Positions 33,472 through 41,621 are shown, counted from the stretch's first letter. The stretch: DNA of 64,000 bases from Mycolicibacterium sp. P9-64 (GCF_008329605.1 NZ_NPKO01000008.1:310001-374000), one strand, 5' to 3'. A program made the numbers and translations. The notes: a model not told the origin generated them from the sequence alone.

Positions 33472-34604
33472 AGCGGGTGACGTTCTTGCTCGCCAAGGAT
33501 CCCGCGCGCGAACAGGGCGGCGACTTGGCGACGTCGCGGGTGGTCATGCGGCTGGCCGCCGATGCCTTCGACGTCTCGGCGATTTGCCTTGCGGCCGAGG
33601 GTGGCACGCACCGCTACGACCTGGGTCCGGGGATCGACCTGGTGAAGGTGCCGAAGCCCCCGGTCGCTCCGCCCCGACTGATGCTCAAGTCGGCGTTGTC
33701 GCGACGCAGCCTGGTGCACGAGCGCTTCGACGTCGACGCGCTGCTGCCGGCCATCGAGGCGTCCGACGCCGACGTGTTCGTCGCTGAACACAGCTACATG
33801 GCCGAGACGTTCTTGCGCAGCGCGCGGCGCGACGACGCGCGTCTGATCATCAACACGATCAACACGGAATCGCAGGTGTGGAAGGTGACTCGCGGCAGGC
33901 TTGGCCGGCTGGAGTGCCCCAGGATTCTGCGCGACGAGGTGCGCGTCGCCCGTGCGGCCGACGCAGTGGGAACCTACGACGCCGAGGAGGCGGATTTCTA
34001 CCGCGACAACGGCGTACCCGCGGCACGCTGGATCGATCTGACCTTCCCCCCGCAACAGCAAATCGACATCGCCTCGACCGCACCGCGATTGGTGTTCTTC
34101 GGGGTCAGGGACTGGCCGCCGAACCAGGAGGCCTTCCTCAAGTCGCTGGAGCTGTGGCCGCGGATCTCGGCGGGCATACCAGGTGCCGAACTGTGGATCG
34201 CGGGCGCAAAGAAGCCGGGCAGCCGCGACCCGCAGTACCCGCCGGGCGTGCAGGACGTCGGGTTCGTGCCCGACCTCGCCGAGTTCCTGTCCACCTGTCG
34301 CGCGCTGATGGCGCCCATCAAGACTGGCGGAGGTGTGCGGGCCAAACTGCTCGACGCCGCGAGCCGTGGCCTGCCCGTGGTTGCGACCACGCCTGCCATC
34401 GGATCGCACGGGCAGGTGTTGAACCTCGCGGCGTACGACGACGATGATGCGTTCGTCGACCAGTGCAGGCGCTACCTCCTCGACGGCTCGGCAGCGGCTG
34501 CTGCGGGCCGGCAGTTGTACGAGCGCAACCGCCTGCATTGGGAGCACGACCGTCCGCGGCAAAGCATCGAGGATCTGCTCGGTGCTGCAGCGCACGTGAT
34601 GTGA
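33465..34604 (+). CDS. Glycosyltransferase, GT4-like
   Basis: 379 aa, GT-B fold. The N-terminal domain is acceptor-binding (GGDLATSRVVMRLAADAFDV). The C-terminal domain has RLVFFGVRDWPPNQEAFLKS and MAPIKTGGGVRAKLLDAASR followed by GLPVVATTPAIGSHG, the donor-binding pattern of GT4 sugar-1-transferases. No signal peptide, so cytoplasmic. Its ATG lies inside the last codons of the dehydratase gene, so it is translationally coupled; it probably uses a GDP-6-deoxyhexose or GDP-mannose. The acceptor is unknown. 16 bp before the MmpL-like gene. Confidence 0.83.
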   Translation: MLKRVTFLLAKDPAREQGGDLATSRVVMRLAADAFDVSAICLAAEGGTHRYDLGPGIDLVKVPKPPVAPPRLMLKSALSRRSLVHERFDVDALLPAIEASDADVFVAEHSYMAETFLRSARRDDARLIINTINTESQVWKVTRGRLGRLECPRILRDEVRVARAADAVGTYDAEEADFYRDNGVPAARWIDLTFPPQQQIDIASTAPRLVFFGVRDWPPNQEAFLKSLELWPRISAGIPGAELWIAGAKKPGSRDPQYPPGVQDVGFVPDLAEFLSTCRALMAPIKTGGGVRAKLLDAASRGLPVVATTPAIGSHGQVLNLAAYDDDDAFVDQCRRYLLDGSAAAAAGRQLYERNRLHWEHDRPRQSIEDLLGAAAHVM

Positions 34605-34620
34605 GCCCCGGATCAATCGA

Positions 34621-36660
34621 ATGGCGCTGACACGGCTGGGTTGGCTGTGCGCAAATCATCCGTGGCGCGTGCTCGCCACGTGGGTCATCGTCATCGCCGC
34701 CATCGTTGGACTCGCCGCGGGAGTGGGCGGCAGGCCGGACGACGATTACAACGCGCCAAGCACGCACACCGAGGACTCGGCGGCGACGAGTCACTGGGCC
34801 GCCGCGGGCGGTACCGAAGCGCGCGTGGTCGTCCGAAAGTCGTCGGGTCAGCTGGCACCTGCCGAGTTGACGGTCCTACGGGATCGACTGCGTGCGATTC
34901 CAGGAGTGTCGGCGGTGTCGAAGGAGCGTCTGTCGGAGGCCGGCGACGTGGCCTTGCTGAACGTGCGCTACGACGTTGCGATCGGTGACATTCCCGGGTC
35001 CTCTGGGGTGGACGCATTGCGGCAGGCAATCGCGCCGGTTCAGGACTCGGGACTGCAGGTCGAACTCGGGGGCGACGTACCGGAGAACTACACCCCAGAC
35101 GGCGGCCCTCTGGAACGCGCCGCCATGATCGCGGCCGTCTGCCTCTTCGTGGTGGTCTTCGGCTCGATGGTTGCCGTCGGCATCGCGTCCGTCGTGCAGG
35201 TGGTCGGCGTCGGCACTGGTCTTGCACTGATGTTCATCCTGGCCGGTCTAGGCGTCGCCACCAGCACCGCGGCGCCCATGATCGCGACGATTCTCGGCTT
35301 CGCCGTCGGCGTCGACTACGTCTTGCTGTATCTCTCGCGCTACCGCGAACATCGCAGGCTCGGCCATGACGTGCGTACTGCCGCCGCAGAGACGAACGGG
35401 TCGGCGGGACGGTCGATAGTCATTGGCGGGGCGACGGTGATCGTGTCGCTGCTGGGTCTGAGAATCGTTGGGATTCCCCAGTTCTCCAACTTCGGATATG
35501 CCACGGCCGTCGTAGTCGGCGCGGTCGTACTGACCGCCGTCACCGTCCCTCCCGCCGTGTGCGGTTTGATCGGCCACCGGCTGCCCCAAGCAGACTTCAC
35601 GAAGTCGGAAGCACTTCATTCGCGGTGGACCAAGCGCTGGGCCGAGCAGCTGGTCAAACGGCCCCTGTGCTGGAGTGTCGCGGCGTTCGTCGCGCTCCTC
35701 CTGCTCGCGGCACCCGTGGTCGACATGCGGACGTGGCCACGTGACGCGGGTAGCCGCCCCACGTCCGACACGGTGCGCCGCGCGCACGACCTGATCGCCT
35801 CCAACTTCGGCGATGGAGCGAACGGCCCGTTCAAGCTGATCGTCGACACCAGATCCGCGAACCTCCAGACCGTGACCACGACGCTGCACAAGCTGCGTGA
35901 AACCGCCGGTGTGGCAACGGTCTCCGCGCCTGTCTACAACGCCGATCGAACTGCCACCGCGTACGTCATCGAGCCGACCACCGAGCCGGCCTCCGAGGCG
36001 ACGGCCGACACGCTGCGCCGAATTCGCGATGGGTTGCCCCGCGGTATGTACGTCACCGGTCTCGCGCCCTACTTCGCCGATGTCTCCGATCGATTCGTCG
36101 TTCAGGTCTGGGTGCTGATGCTCGTCGTCATTGGGATCGCGGCAGCCTGTCTGGCCATTGCCTTCCGTGCGCCACGTCTGGCGATCGCGGCCGGCTTCGC
36201 GAAGTTCTTGGGCATCGCGGCGACATACGGCGTGTTGGTTGTGCTCTTCCAATGGGGTTGGGCCGCAGAGCTTCTCGGACTTCCCGGCCCCGCACACCTC
36301 TCCAGTTGGGCCGCGGTCCTCGTCTTCGTCATCGTTTTTGCGGTGTGCACCGGCTACGAGGTCGCCATGCTTTCGCGCATCGACGACGGTCGCGGCGCCT
36401 TGTCGGCATCGCCGGTGATGATCAGTGCGGCCACGGTCGTGGGGGCGGCGTTCGTCGCCTTCGCTCTGGACCCCGACGTCATCGTCAAGATGACGTGCGT
36501 CGGAGTGTCGGTCGGAATCGTCATCGACGTCGTCGCCGTTCGCATGGTCCTGATGCCGACGATGATGGGCAGTCTTGGAAGACGCGATGCCGCCGGTCGG
36601 ACATTTCCGCGTAAGCGTGCTAGTCAGAGGAGTGACCTCAACCAAGACGCACGCCTCTGA
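34621..36660 (+). CDS. MmpL/MMPL-family transporter lacking one proton-relay aspartate
   Basis: A 679-aa RND-type protein with about 11-12 membrane helices and two periplasmic domains (residues ~35-165 and ~365-500). FAVGVDYVLLYLSRYREHRR carries the first Asp-Tyr pair (D232-Y233). In the symmetrical second position the sequence is AVCTGYEVAMLSRIDD (G578-Y579), where MMPL proteins have DY. MMPL proteins export lipids and glycolipids to the cell envelope. Context with a GDP-mannose dehydratase and a glycosyltransferase suggests a glycolipid or sugar-modified lipid substrate. The last 28 bp overlap the next gene. Confidence 0.85.
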   Translation: MALTRLGWLCANHPWRVLATWVIVIAAIVGLAAGVGGRPDDDYNAPSTHTEDSAATSHWAAAGGTEARVVVRKSSGQLAPAELTVLRDRLRAIPGVSAVSKERLSEAGDVALLNVRYDVAIGDIPGSSGVDALRQAIAPVQDSGLQVELGGDVPENYTPDGGPLERAAMIAAVCLFVVVFGSMVAVGIASVVQVVGVGTGLALMFILAGLGVATSTAAPMIATILGFAVGVDYVLLYLSRYREHRRLGHDVRTAAAETNGSAGRSIVIGGATVIVSLLGLRIVGIPQFSNFGYATAVVVGAVVLTAVTVPPAVCGLIGHRLPQADFTKSEALHSRWTKRWAEQLVKRPLCWSVAAFVALLLLAAPVVDMRTWPRDAGSRPTSDTVRRAHDLIASNFGDGANGPFKLIVDTRSANLQTVTTTLHKLRETAGVATVSAPVYNADRTATAYVIEPTTEPASEATADTLRRIRDGLPRGMYVTGLAPYFADVSDRFVVQVWVLMLVVIGIAAACLAIAFRAPRLAIAAGFAKFLGIAATYGVLVVLFQWGWAAELLGLPGPAHLSSWAAVLVFVIVFAVCTGYEVAMLSRIDDGRGALSASPVMISAATVVGAAFVAFALDPDVIVKMTCVGVSVGIVIDVVAVRMVLMPTMMGSLGRRDAAGRTFPRKRASQRSDLNQDARL

Positions 36661-37795
36661 CGGCCGACCGAGAGCCAGGGGACTGGGGATTCCCTTGCCA
36701 GGCGAACCTGGACCACTCAACGCGATCACCGACGTCGCGGGCGTCGAAGTCGGAACCGTCACGCTCATCGAGGGTGACGGCCCGCTTCATGTCGGGCGGG
36801 GACCCGTGCGCACCGGCGTCACGGCGATCCTGCCCCGCGGGCGCGACGGGGTGGGGCGGGCGTGCGCGGCCGGTTGGTACTCGCTCAACGGCAACGGCGA
36901 GATGACCGGTACGACGTGGATCGAGGAGGCCGGCGCGTTCAATCTGCCGATCCTGCTGTCGAATACGCACGCCGTGGGGGCCTGCCACACCGGGGTCATC
37001 AGCTGGGTGAACCGAGTCCATCCGATGCTGGCCAGGCAGTGGTTGTTGCCGGTGTGCGCCGAGACCTGGGACGGCTACCTCAACGACATCAACGGCGCGC
37101 ACGTGCGTCCCGAACACGCGGAGGCCGCCCTGGACGCCGCCGCGCCGGGTCCGGTGGCCGAGGGTTCGGTGGGCGGCGGAACCGGGATGAACTGCTATGA
37201 GTTCAAGGGTGGCAATGGCACCGCTTCGCGGGTCGTCGGATACGGCCGCCACGAGTTCACGGTGGCGGCGTTCGTGCAGGCGAACTTCGGCTCGCGCAGT
37301 GAGCTGACCGTCGCGGGCCGGCACGTCGGTACGCTGCTCGCCGACGACAATCCGCTCGACGGCGATTGGTTCGCCAAGGATCTGCGCCTGCCACCGGGGG
37401 CGGGTTCGGTCATCGTCGTCATCGCAACCGATGCACCGCTGCTGCCGGGGCAATGCAAGGCGCTGGCGCGACGGGTGCCGCTCGGCTTGGCACGGACCGG
37501 CACGGCGGGCAGTCACTTCTCCGGTGACATCTTCCTGGCGTTCTCCACCGCCGACGCCGCGGGACTGGACGGCGGGTTCCCGCTCGGTGCGCCAGGTGAC
37601 GACGAGTTCGGCACGTTGAAGTTCGTCCCGTGGGGGCGGATGGACGCGTTCTACACCGGCGTCGTCCAGGCCGTCGAGGAAGCGGTGCTCAACGCGATGG
37701 TGGTCAACGACGACATGGTCGGTCGGGATGGCCACCGCTCGCCCCGTCTGCCCATCGACCGGTTGACGGCACTCCTCGCAGAAACTCGTCACTAG
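36632..37795 (+). CDS. P1-family (S58, DmpA-like) aminopeptidase
   Basis: 387 aa from the GTG at 36632 (an earlier GTG at 36620 is possible, preceding frame open). VGGGTGMNCYEFKGGNGTAS is the family's conserved stretch. RTGTAGSHFSGDIFLAFSTA is the autoprocessing site, with Gly-Ser294 as cleavage point and N-terminal nucleophile. These proenzymes cleave themselves to become D- or beta-aminopeptidases, amidases or esterases. Its start overlaps the end of the MmpL gene by 29 bp, so it is in the same operon. Substrate unknown. Confidence 0.87.
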   Translation: MTSTKTHASDGRPRARGLGIPLPGEPGPLNAITDVAGVEVGTVTLIEGDGPLHVGRGPVRTGVTAILPRGRDGVGRACAAGWYSLNGNGEMTGTTWIEEAGAFNLPILLSNTHAVGACHTGVISWVNRVHPMLARQWLLPVCAETWDGYLNDINGAHVRPEHAEAALDAAAPGPVAEGSVGGGTGMNCYEFKGGNGTASRVVGYGRHEFTVAAFVQANFGSRSELTVAGRHVGTLLADDNPLDGDWFAKDLRLPPGAGSVIVVIATDAPLLPGQCKALARRVPLGLARTGTAGSHFSGDIFLAFSTADAAGLDGGFPLGAPGDDEFGTLKFVPWGRMDAFYTGVVQAVEEAVLNAMVVNDDMVGRDGHRSPRLPIDRLTALLAETRH

Positions 37796-37798
37796 AAT

Positions 37799-37835
37799 CG
37801 GACCAAAGTCCGGAACAAATTCGGACTGCAGTCCG
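37799..37835. promoter_or_regulatory. Two inverted repeats CGGAC-N4-GTCCG upstream of the YceI gene
   Basis: CGGACCAAAGTCCG at 37799-37812 and CGGACTGCAGTCCG at 37822-37835 (a perfect palindrome), 23 bp apart and 56-90 bp before the YceI start. Same arms and spacing with different centres point to a dimeric regulator binding two sites, most likely TetR- or MarR-type. The first copy starts 4 bp after the peptidase stop. Confidence 0.65.
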
Positions 37836-37890
37836 TTTCCACTGCGTGAGGCGCCGGACTGGCTGGCGCCCGCAGTCAAGGAGATCAGAC

Positions 37891-38439
37891 ATGACCGCAG
37901 CAGTAGCCACCGACCTCAGCGCCGGAACCTGGGCCATCGACGCCGTTCACTCGTCGATCAGCTTCTCGGTGCGCCACCTCGTGGTGAGCAAGGTTCGCGG
38001 CAACTTCGAGGCGTTCAGCGGTGCCGTCGTCGTCGCCGAGGACGGCACCCCCTCGGTCAACGCGGAGATCGTGATCGATTCGCTGCACACCGGCAACGAG
38101 CAGCGTGACGCGCACGTGAAGGCCGCCGACTTCTTCGACGCGGAGAAGTTCCCCACCGCCAGCTTCGTGTCGACCGGCGTCCGTTCCTCGGGCGACAACT
38201 ACGTGCTGGACGGTGACTTCACCCTGAAGGGCATCACCAAGCCGATCGAGCTGACGCTGGAGTTCAACGGCGTCAACCCGGGGATGGGCCATGGCGCGGT
38301 CGCCGGCTTCGACGCGTCGGTCGTGCTGAACCGCAAGGACTTCGGCATCGACATCGACATGCCGCTGGAGACCGGTGGCGCCGTCGTAGGTGACAAGGTC
38401 ACCATCTCGCTAGCGATCGAGGCGCTCAAGCAGGCCTGA
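37891..38439 (+). CDS. YceI-like protein (lipocalin-like, polyisoprenoid-binding family)
   Basis: 182 aa. AGTWAIDAVHSSISFSVRHL, SKVRGNFEAFSGAV and DGDFTLKGITKPIELTLEFN are the conserved blocks of the YceI family, a beta-barrel with a long hydrophobic pocket that binds polyisoprenoids or fatty amides. No signal peptide, so here cytoplasmic, as usual in actinobacteria. ATG 37891 with AAGGAGA nine bases upstream. Likely controlled through the paired palindromes upstream. Not in the remembered M. tuberculosis neighbourhood. Confidence 0.9.
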   Translation: MTAAVATDLSAGTWAIDAVHSSISFSVRHLVVSKVRGNFEAFSGAVVVAEDGTPSVNAEIVIDSLHTGNEQRDAHVKAADFFDAEKFPTASFVSTGVRSSGDNYVLDGDFTLKGITKPIELTLEFNGVNPGMGHGAVAGFDASVVLNRKDFGIDIDMPLETGGAVVGDKVTISLAIEALKQA

Positions 38440-38442
38440 CCG

Positions 38443-38468
38443 TCTCTCCTCTCCTCTCCTCTCCTCTC
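38443..38468. repeat. Short CTCTC simple repeat after the YceI gene
   Basis: About five tandem CTCTC units (TCTCCTCTCCTCTCC and on), leading directly into the extragenic palindrome. A polymorphic microsatellite-like tract is likely. Confidence 0.7.
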
Positions 38469-38556
38469 CCGCGAGCGTGCTCCCCGCAAGCGGGGTACCC
38501 CAGTCTGCGGGCGACACGCCGCAGAAATAGCACACTTTGCGCGCGCTCGCGGAGAG
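38464..38556. repeat. Extragenic palindromic element, copy 1 of pair
   Basis: The left arm (CCCGCGAGCGTGC, with flanking CTCT) pairs with the right arm (GCGCGCGCTCGCGG, with flanking AGAG). Inside are the module CCCCGCAAGCGGGGTACCCC (38482-38501) and the core GCGGGCGACACGCCGC. It lies between the convergent YceI and fadH genes. Confidence 0.75.
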
Positions 38557-38629
38557 GCCGCCGACACTAAACGAACTGTGCATCCGCAGTATCGAATAGA
38601 TGGCCGCTGGCAGCGCACCCTCACTCCCG

Positions 38630-38691
38630 CGCGAGCGTGCGCAGAGTCCCGAAGTTTTGCGGCGTGTCGCCCGCTAACACGCACGCTCGCG
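38630..38691. repeat. Extragenic palindromic element, copy 2 of pair
   Basis: Perfect 12-bp arms CGCGAGCGTGCG (38630-38641) and CGCACGCTCGCG (38680-38691). The loop carries GCGGCGTGTCGCCCGC, the same core as copy 1 in the opposite orientation. It ends 16 bp before the fadH stop codon. Both copies may together serve as terminator for the converging genes. Confidence 0.8.
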
Positions 38692-38706
38692 GAGGGGAGG
38701 GGAGGG

Positions 38707-40740
38707 CTAGAAGCTCGCCGCCAGCTCCGTGCCCTGCCGGATGGCGCGCTTGGCGTCGATCTCGGCGGCGACGTCGGCGCCACCGATGACGTGCGGCTCG
38801 ATGCCGTTGTGTCGCAGCGCGTCTTCGAGATCGCGCACTGACTCCTGGCCCGCGCAGATGATCACGTTGTCGACGGCGAGCACGCGGCGGTCCGCGTGGT
38901 CGGAGCCGAAGCTGATGTGCAGCCCCTCGTCGTCGATGCGTTCGTAGTTGACGCCCGAGAGTTGTTGCACGCCCTTGGCCTTCAGCGATGCGCGGTGCAC
39001 CCAGCCCGATGTCTTGCCGAGCCCACGACCCTGCGGCCCCTTGGTCCGCTGCAGCAGGTAGACCTCGCGGGCGGGCGGCAACGGGATGGGCGTGGTGAGC
39101 GCGCCGCGGGCCTCCTGAGGATCGGCCACCCCCCACTCCGCCTTCCACTCCTTGAGGTTCAGTGTTGGGGATTGGTCCGTGACGAGGAACTCGCTCACGT
39201 CGAAGCCGATGCCACCCGCACCGACGACGGCGACCGTCTTGCCGATCGGCTTGCCGAGGATGGCGTCGGCGTAGGACAGCACCATCGGATGATCGATCCC
39301 AGGGATGTCGGGCAGACGTGGAGTGACGCCCGTGGCGAGCACCACCTCGTCGAAACCGGACAGTTCGTCGACCGTGGCGCGGGTGCTCAGCCGGACCTCG
39401 ACGGCGTGCTTGTCGAGCATCCGCGTGTAGTAGCGGATGGTCTCGTTGAACTCTTCCTTGCCGGGAATCCGTCGGGCCAAGTCGAATTGGCCGCCGATCG
39501 TGTCGCCCGCCTCGAACAGGGTGACGCCGTGGCCACGCTCGGCTGCCGTCACCGCGGCAGACAGCCCCGCAGGTCCTGCGCCGACCACCGCGACCTGCTT
39601 CACCCGCCGTGTCCGGCCGAGCATCAGCGTGGTCTCGTGACCCGCCCGCGGGTTGAGCAGGCACGACACCGTCTTGTGCACGAAGGCGTGGTCGAGGCAG
39701 GCCTGGTTGCAGGCAATGCAGGTGTTGATCTCGTCGGCGGCGTCGGCGCTGGCCTTGTTCACCCAGTTGGGGTCCGACAGCAGTGGCCGCGCCATCGAGA
39801 TCAGCTGAACGTGGCCCTCAGCCAGGATCTGCTCCGCGGACTGCGGCATGTTGATCCGGTTGGACGCCACCACGGGGATCCCGACGTACTCGGCCACCGC
39901 GTTGCTGATGTCGACGAACGCGCTGTTGGGCACCGACGTGACGATGGTGGGTACGCGGGCCTCGTGCCAGCCGATGCCGGAGTTGATGATGGTGGCTCCG
40001 GCCGCCTCGACTTCGGTTGCCAGCGCGATGATCTCGTCCCAGCTCTGCCCGTCCTCGACGTAGTCCACCATCGACATGCGGTAGCAGATGATGAAGTCCT
40101 CGCCGACCGCTTCGCGGGTGCGGCGCACGATCTCGACGGGCATCCGGCGCCGCTTCTCCGGTGTGCCGCCCCAGCCGTCCTTGCGCTTGTTGGTGCGCGG
40201 CGCCAGGAACTGGTTGAGCAGATAACCCTCGCTACCCATGATCTCGACGCCGTCGTAGCCCGCCTCGCGGGCCAACAGTGCGCAGCGTACGAAGTCGTCG
40301 ATCGTGCCCTTGACGTCCCGCAGTGCGCGTGGCCGGAACGGGTTGATGGGTGCCTTGATCGACGATGCACTGACCGAGAACGGGTGGTAGGCATAGCGTC
40401 CCGCATGCAGGATCTGCAGCAGGATCTTGCCACCCTCCTCGTGCACGGCCCGCGTGACGCGCCGGTGACGCTTCGCCTCGGTCGACGACACCATCTGCGC
40501 GGCGAACGGCAGCAGCCAACCTGATCGGTTGGGTGCATACCCGCCGGTGATGATGAGCCCGACGCCGCCGCGGGCGCGTTCTGCGAAATATGCTGCCAGC
40601 CTTTCGATGTGGCTGGCGCGGTCCTCCAGCCCGGTGTGCATCGAACCCATGATCACCCGGTTGCGCAGCGTGGTGAAGCCGAGGTTCAACGGCGACAACA
40701 GGTTTGGGTACGGGTTGGTCTTTGGAGATGAATCGGTCAC
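38707..40740 (-). CDS. fadH: NADPH-dependent 2,4-dienoyl-CoA reductase FadH
   Basis: 677 aa with the three-part FadH layout. Residues 1-330 form the old-yellow-enzyme FMN barrel (TTLRNRVIMGSMHTGLEDRA). A 4Fe-4S site lies at Cys341, Cys344, Cys348 and Cys360 (CIACNQAC ... C). FAD and NADPH Rossmann domains follow (VAVVGAGPAGLSAAVTAAER and AVVGAGGIGFDVSEFL). It reduces dienoyl-CoA intermediates during beta-oxidation of unsaturated fatty acids. The ATG overlaps the PadR-gene stop by 4 bp, so the two are one operon. Matches Rv1175c. Confidence 0.95.
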   Translation of the reverse strand: MTDSSPKTNPYPNLLSPLNLGFTTLRNRVIMGSMHTGLEDRASHIERLAAYFAERARGGVGLIITGGYAPNRSGWLLPFAAQMVSSTEAKRHRRVTRAVHEEGGKILLQILHAGRYAYHPFSVSASSIKAPINPFRPRALRDVKGTIDDFVRCALLAREAGYDGVEIMGSEGYLLNQFLAPRTNKRKDGWGGTPEKRRRMPVEIVRRTREAVGEDFIICYRMSMVDYVEDGQSWDEIIALATEVEAAGATIINSGIGWHEARVPTIVTSVPNSAFVDISNAVAEYVGIPVVASNRINMPQSAEQILAEGHVQLISMARPLLSDPNWVNKASADAADEINTCIACNQACLDHAFVHKTVSCLLNPRAGHETTLMLGRTRRVKQVAVVGAGPAGLSAAVTAAERGHGVTLFEAGDTIGGQFDLARRIPGKEEFNETIRYYTRMLDKHAVEVRLSTRATVDELSGFDEVVLATGVTPRLPDIPGIDHPMVLSYADAILGKPIGKTVAVVGAGGIGFDVSEFLVTDQSPTLNLKEWKAEWGVADPQEARGALTTPIPLPPAREVYLLQRTKGPQGRGLGKTSGWVHRASLKAKGVQQLSGVNYERIDDEGLHISFGSDHADRRVLAVDNVIICAGQESVRDLEDALRHNGIEPHVIGGADVAAEIDAKRAIRQGTELAASF

Positions 40741-41294
40741 TGTGCCCCCCTCAAGGCTGCGGTTACTTCGTCGAGCCAGTCGATGGCGCCTTCCTCGGCG
40801 CGAATGCCGCCACGCAGCACCAGGTACTGATGCAGTGCACTACCGGTGAGCGCACCGGGGGCGGGGAATTGGTGCTTCACGAACTCCAGGTAGGTGTCCA
40901 GTAGCGCGGCCCGTTCGGCTCGAAGGGCCGCAGCTTGCGCGCGCACCTCGTCGACGTCGCCGTACGCGGCACCTCGAACCTTTACGGCCAGGTCGCGGGT
41001 GCGGTTGTCGGCCACCACGCTTCCGCGGCCGGAGAGCGGTTCGGCGATCCAGCGGGCCAGCTCGGCGCGACCGTCATCGGAGACGGTGTAGACCTTCTTG
41101 TCCGGCCTGCCCTGCTGGACGACGGGCGTGACGTGCACCCAGCCGTCGTCCTCCATGGTGCGCAGTGTCCGGTAGATCTGTTGGTGGGTGGCCGCCCAGA
41201 AGTAGCCGATGGACCGGTCGAACCGGCGGGCCAGCTCGTAACCGGAGCCGGACTGTTCGCACAGCGACACCAGGATCGCGTGGGGGAGGGCCAC
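40737..41294 (-). CDS. PadR-family transcriptional regulator
   Basis: 185 aa. PadR winged helix at 1-80 (ILVSLCEQSGSGYELARRFD, WAATHQQIYRTLRTMEDDGW, GRPDKKVYTVSDDGRAELAR), then a Vir_C-like helical dimerisation domain. The family represses adjacent genes and is relieved by small aromatic ligands or other effectors. First gene of the padR-fadH operon; probably autoregulated through the palindrome at 41326. Matches Rv1176c. Confidence 0.92.
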   Translation of the reverse strand: MALPHAILVSLCEQSGSGYELARRFDRSIGYFWAATHQQIYRTLRTMEDDGWVHVTPVVQQGRPDKKVYTVSDDGRAELARWIAEPLSGRGSVVADNRTRDLAVKVRGAAYGDVDEVRAQAAALRAERAALLDTYLEFVKHQFPAPGALTGSALHQYLVLRGGIRAEEGAIDWLDEVTAALRGAQ

Positions 41295-41325
41295 GTCGGC
41301 AGCCTAAGTCGGCGGGACGTCCATA

Positions 41326-41339
41326 TGCAACTTGTTGCA
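41326..41339 (-). promoter_or_regulatory. Candidate PadR operator, TGCAAC-TT-GTTGCA
   Basis: A perfect inverted repeat (6-bp arms, 2-bp spacer) 32 bp upstream of the padR start codon, with further symmetry outside (ATATGCAAC ... GTTGCACTGCAT). The location fits the core promoter of padR-fadH and suggests autoregulation. Confidence 0.65.
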
Positions 41340-41358
41340 CTGCATCAAGGCGCATAGA

Positions 41359-41393
41359 TGACCGGTTGATGGTCGACGATCACCAACCGGTCA
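41359..41393 (-). terminator. Long hairpin downstream of the small secreted protein
   Basis: TGACCGGTTG (41359-41368) pairs with CAACCGGTCA (41384-41393), a 10-bp perfect stem that extends inward with mismatches. It is 16 bp past the stop of the minus-strand gene at 41409 and upstream of padR. A U-tract-less terminator is the likeliest role; an operator function cannot be excluded. Confidence 0.6.
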
Positions 41394-41408
41394 CCCGGGA
41401 CGCTCAGG

Positions 41409-41621
41409 TCAGCACCAGTTGACGTTGACGTCGGTGCCTCCGTTGTTGACGGTTACCGAGCAGCCGACCTGCTGATAGGTGGCGGCGCTGTCGCTCGTGG
41501 CGTAGACGGCGTCGTGGGTGGGGCCGGTGTTGCCCGTCGCCGCCGTGGCGGGGCTCGCCAACCCGACGGTCAACGCGGCGAAGGTGCCTGCTGTGGCCAG
41601 TCCGAGGATCATCTTCTTCAT
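41409..41621 (-). CDS. Small exported protein
   Basis: 70 aa. MKKMILGLATAGTFAALTVG and LASPATAA form a signal peptide with an AxA cleavage site near residue 27, leaving a ~43-residue mature peptide rich in Thr/Ser/Asn with two Cys (QQVGCSVTVNNG and the C-terminal NVNWC) that may form a disulphide. Function unknown. GAGTCGAAATG precedes it with a weak Shine-Dalgarno. A 17-bp palindrome lies just upstream. It occupies the area of Rv1174c (TB8.4), but I see no sequence relation. Confidence 0.7.
   Translation of the reverse strand: MKKMILGLATAGTFAALTVGLASPATAATGNTGPTHDAVYATSDSAATYQQVGCSVTVNNGGTDVNVNWC

Noticed and set aside
36660..36700. A frameshift between the MmpL-like gene and the peptidase, as the two overlap by 29 bp
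   Set aside because: Both frames have normal family ends: the MmpL protein has a basic cytoplasmic tail and the peptidase has a complete P1 domain; a short overlap is enough to explain it.
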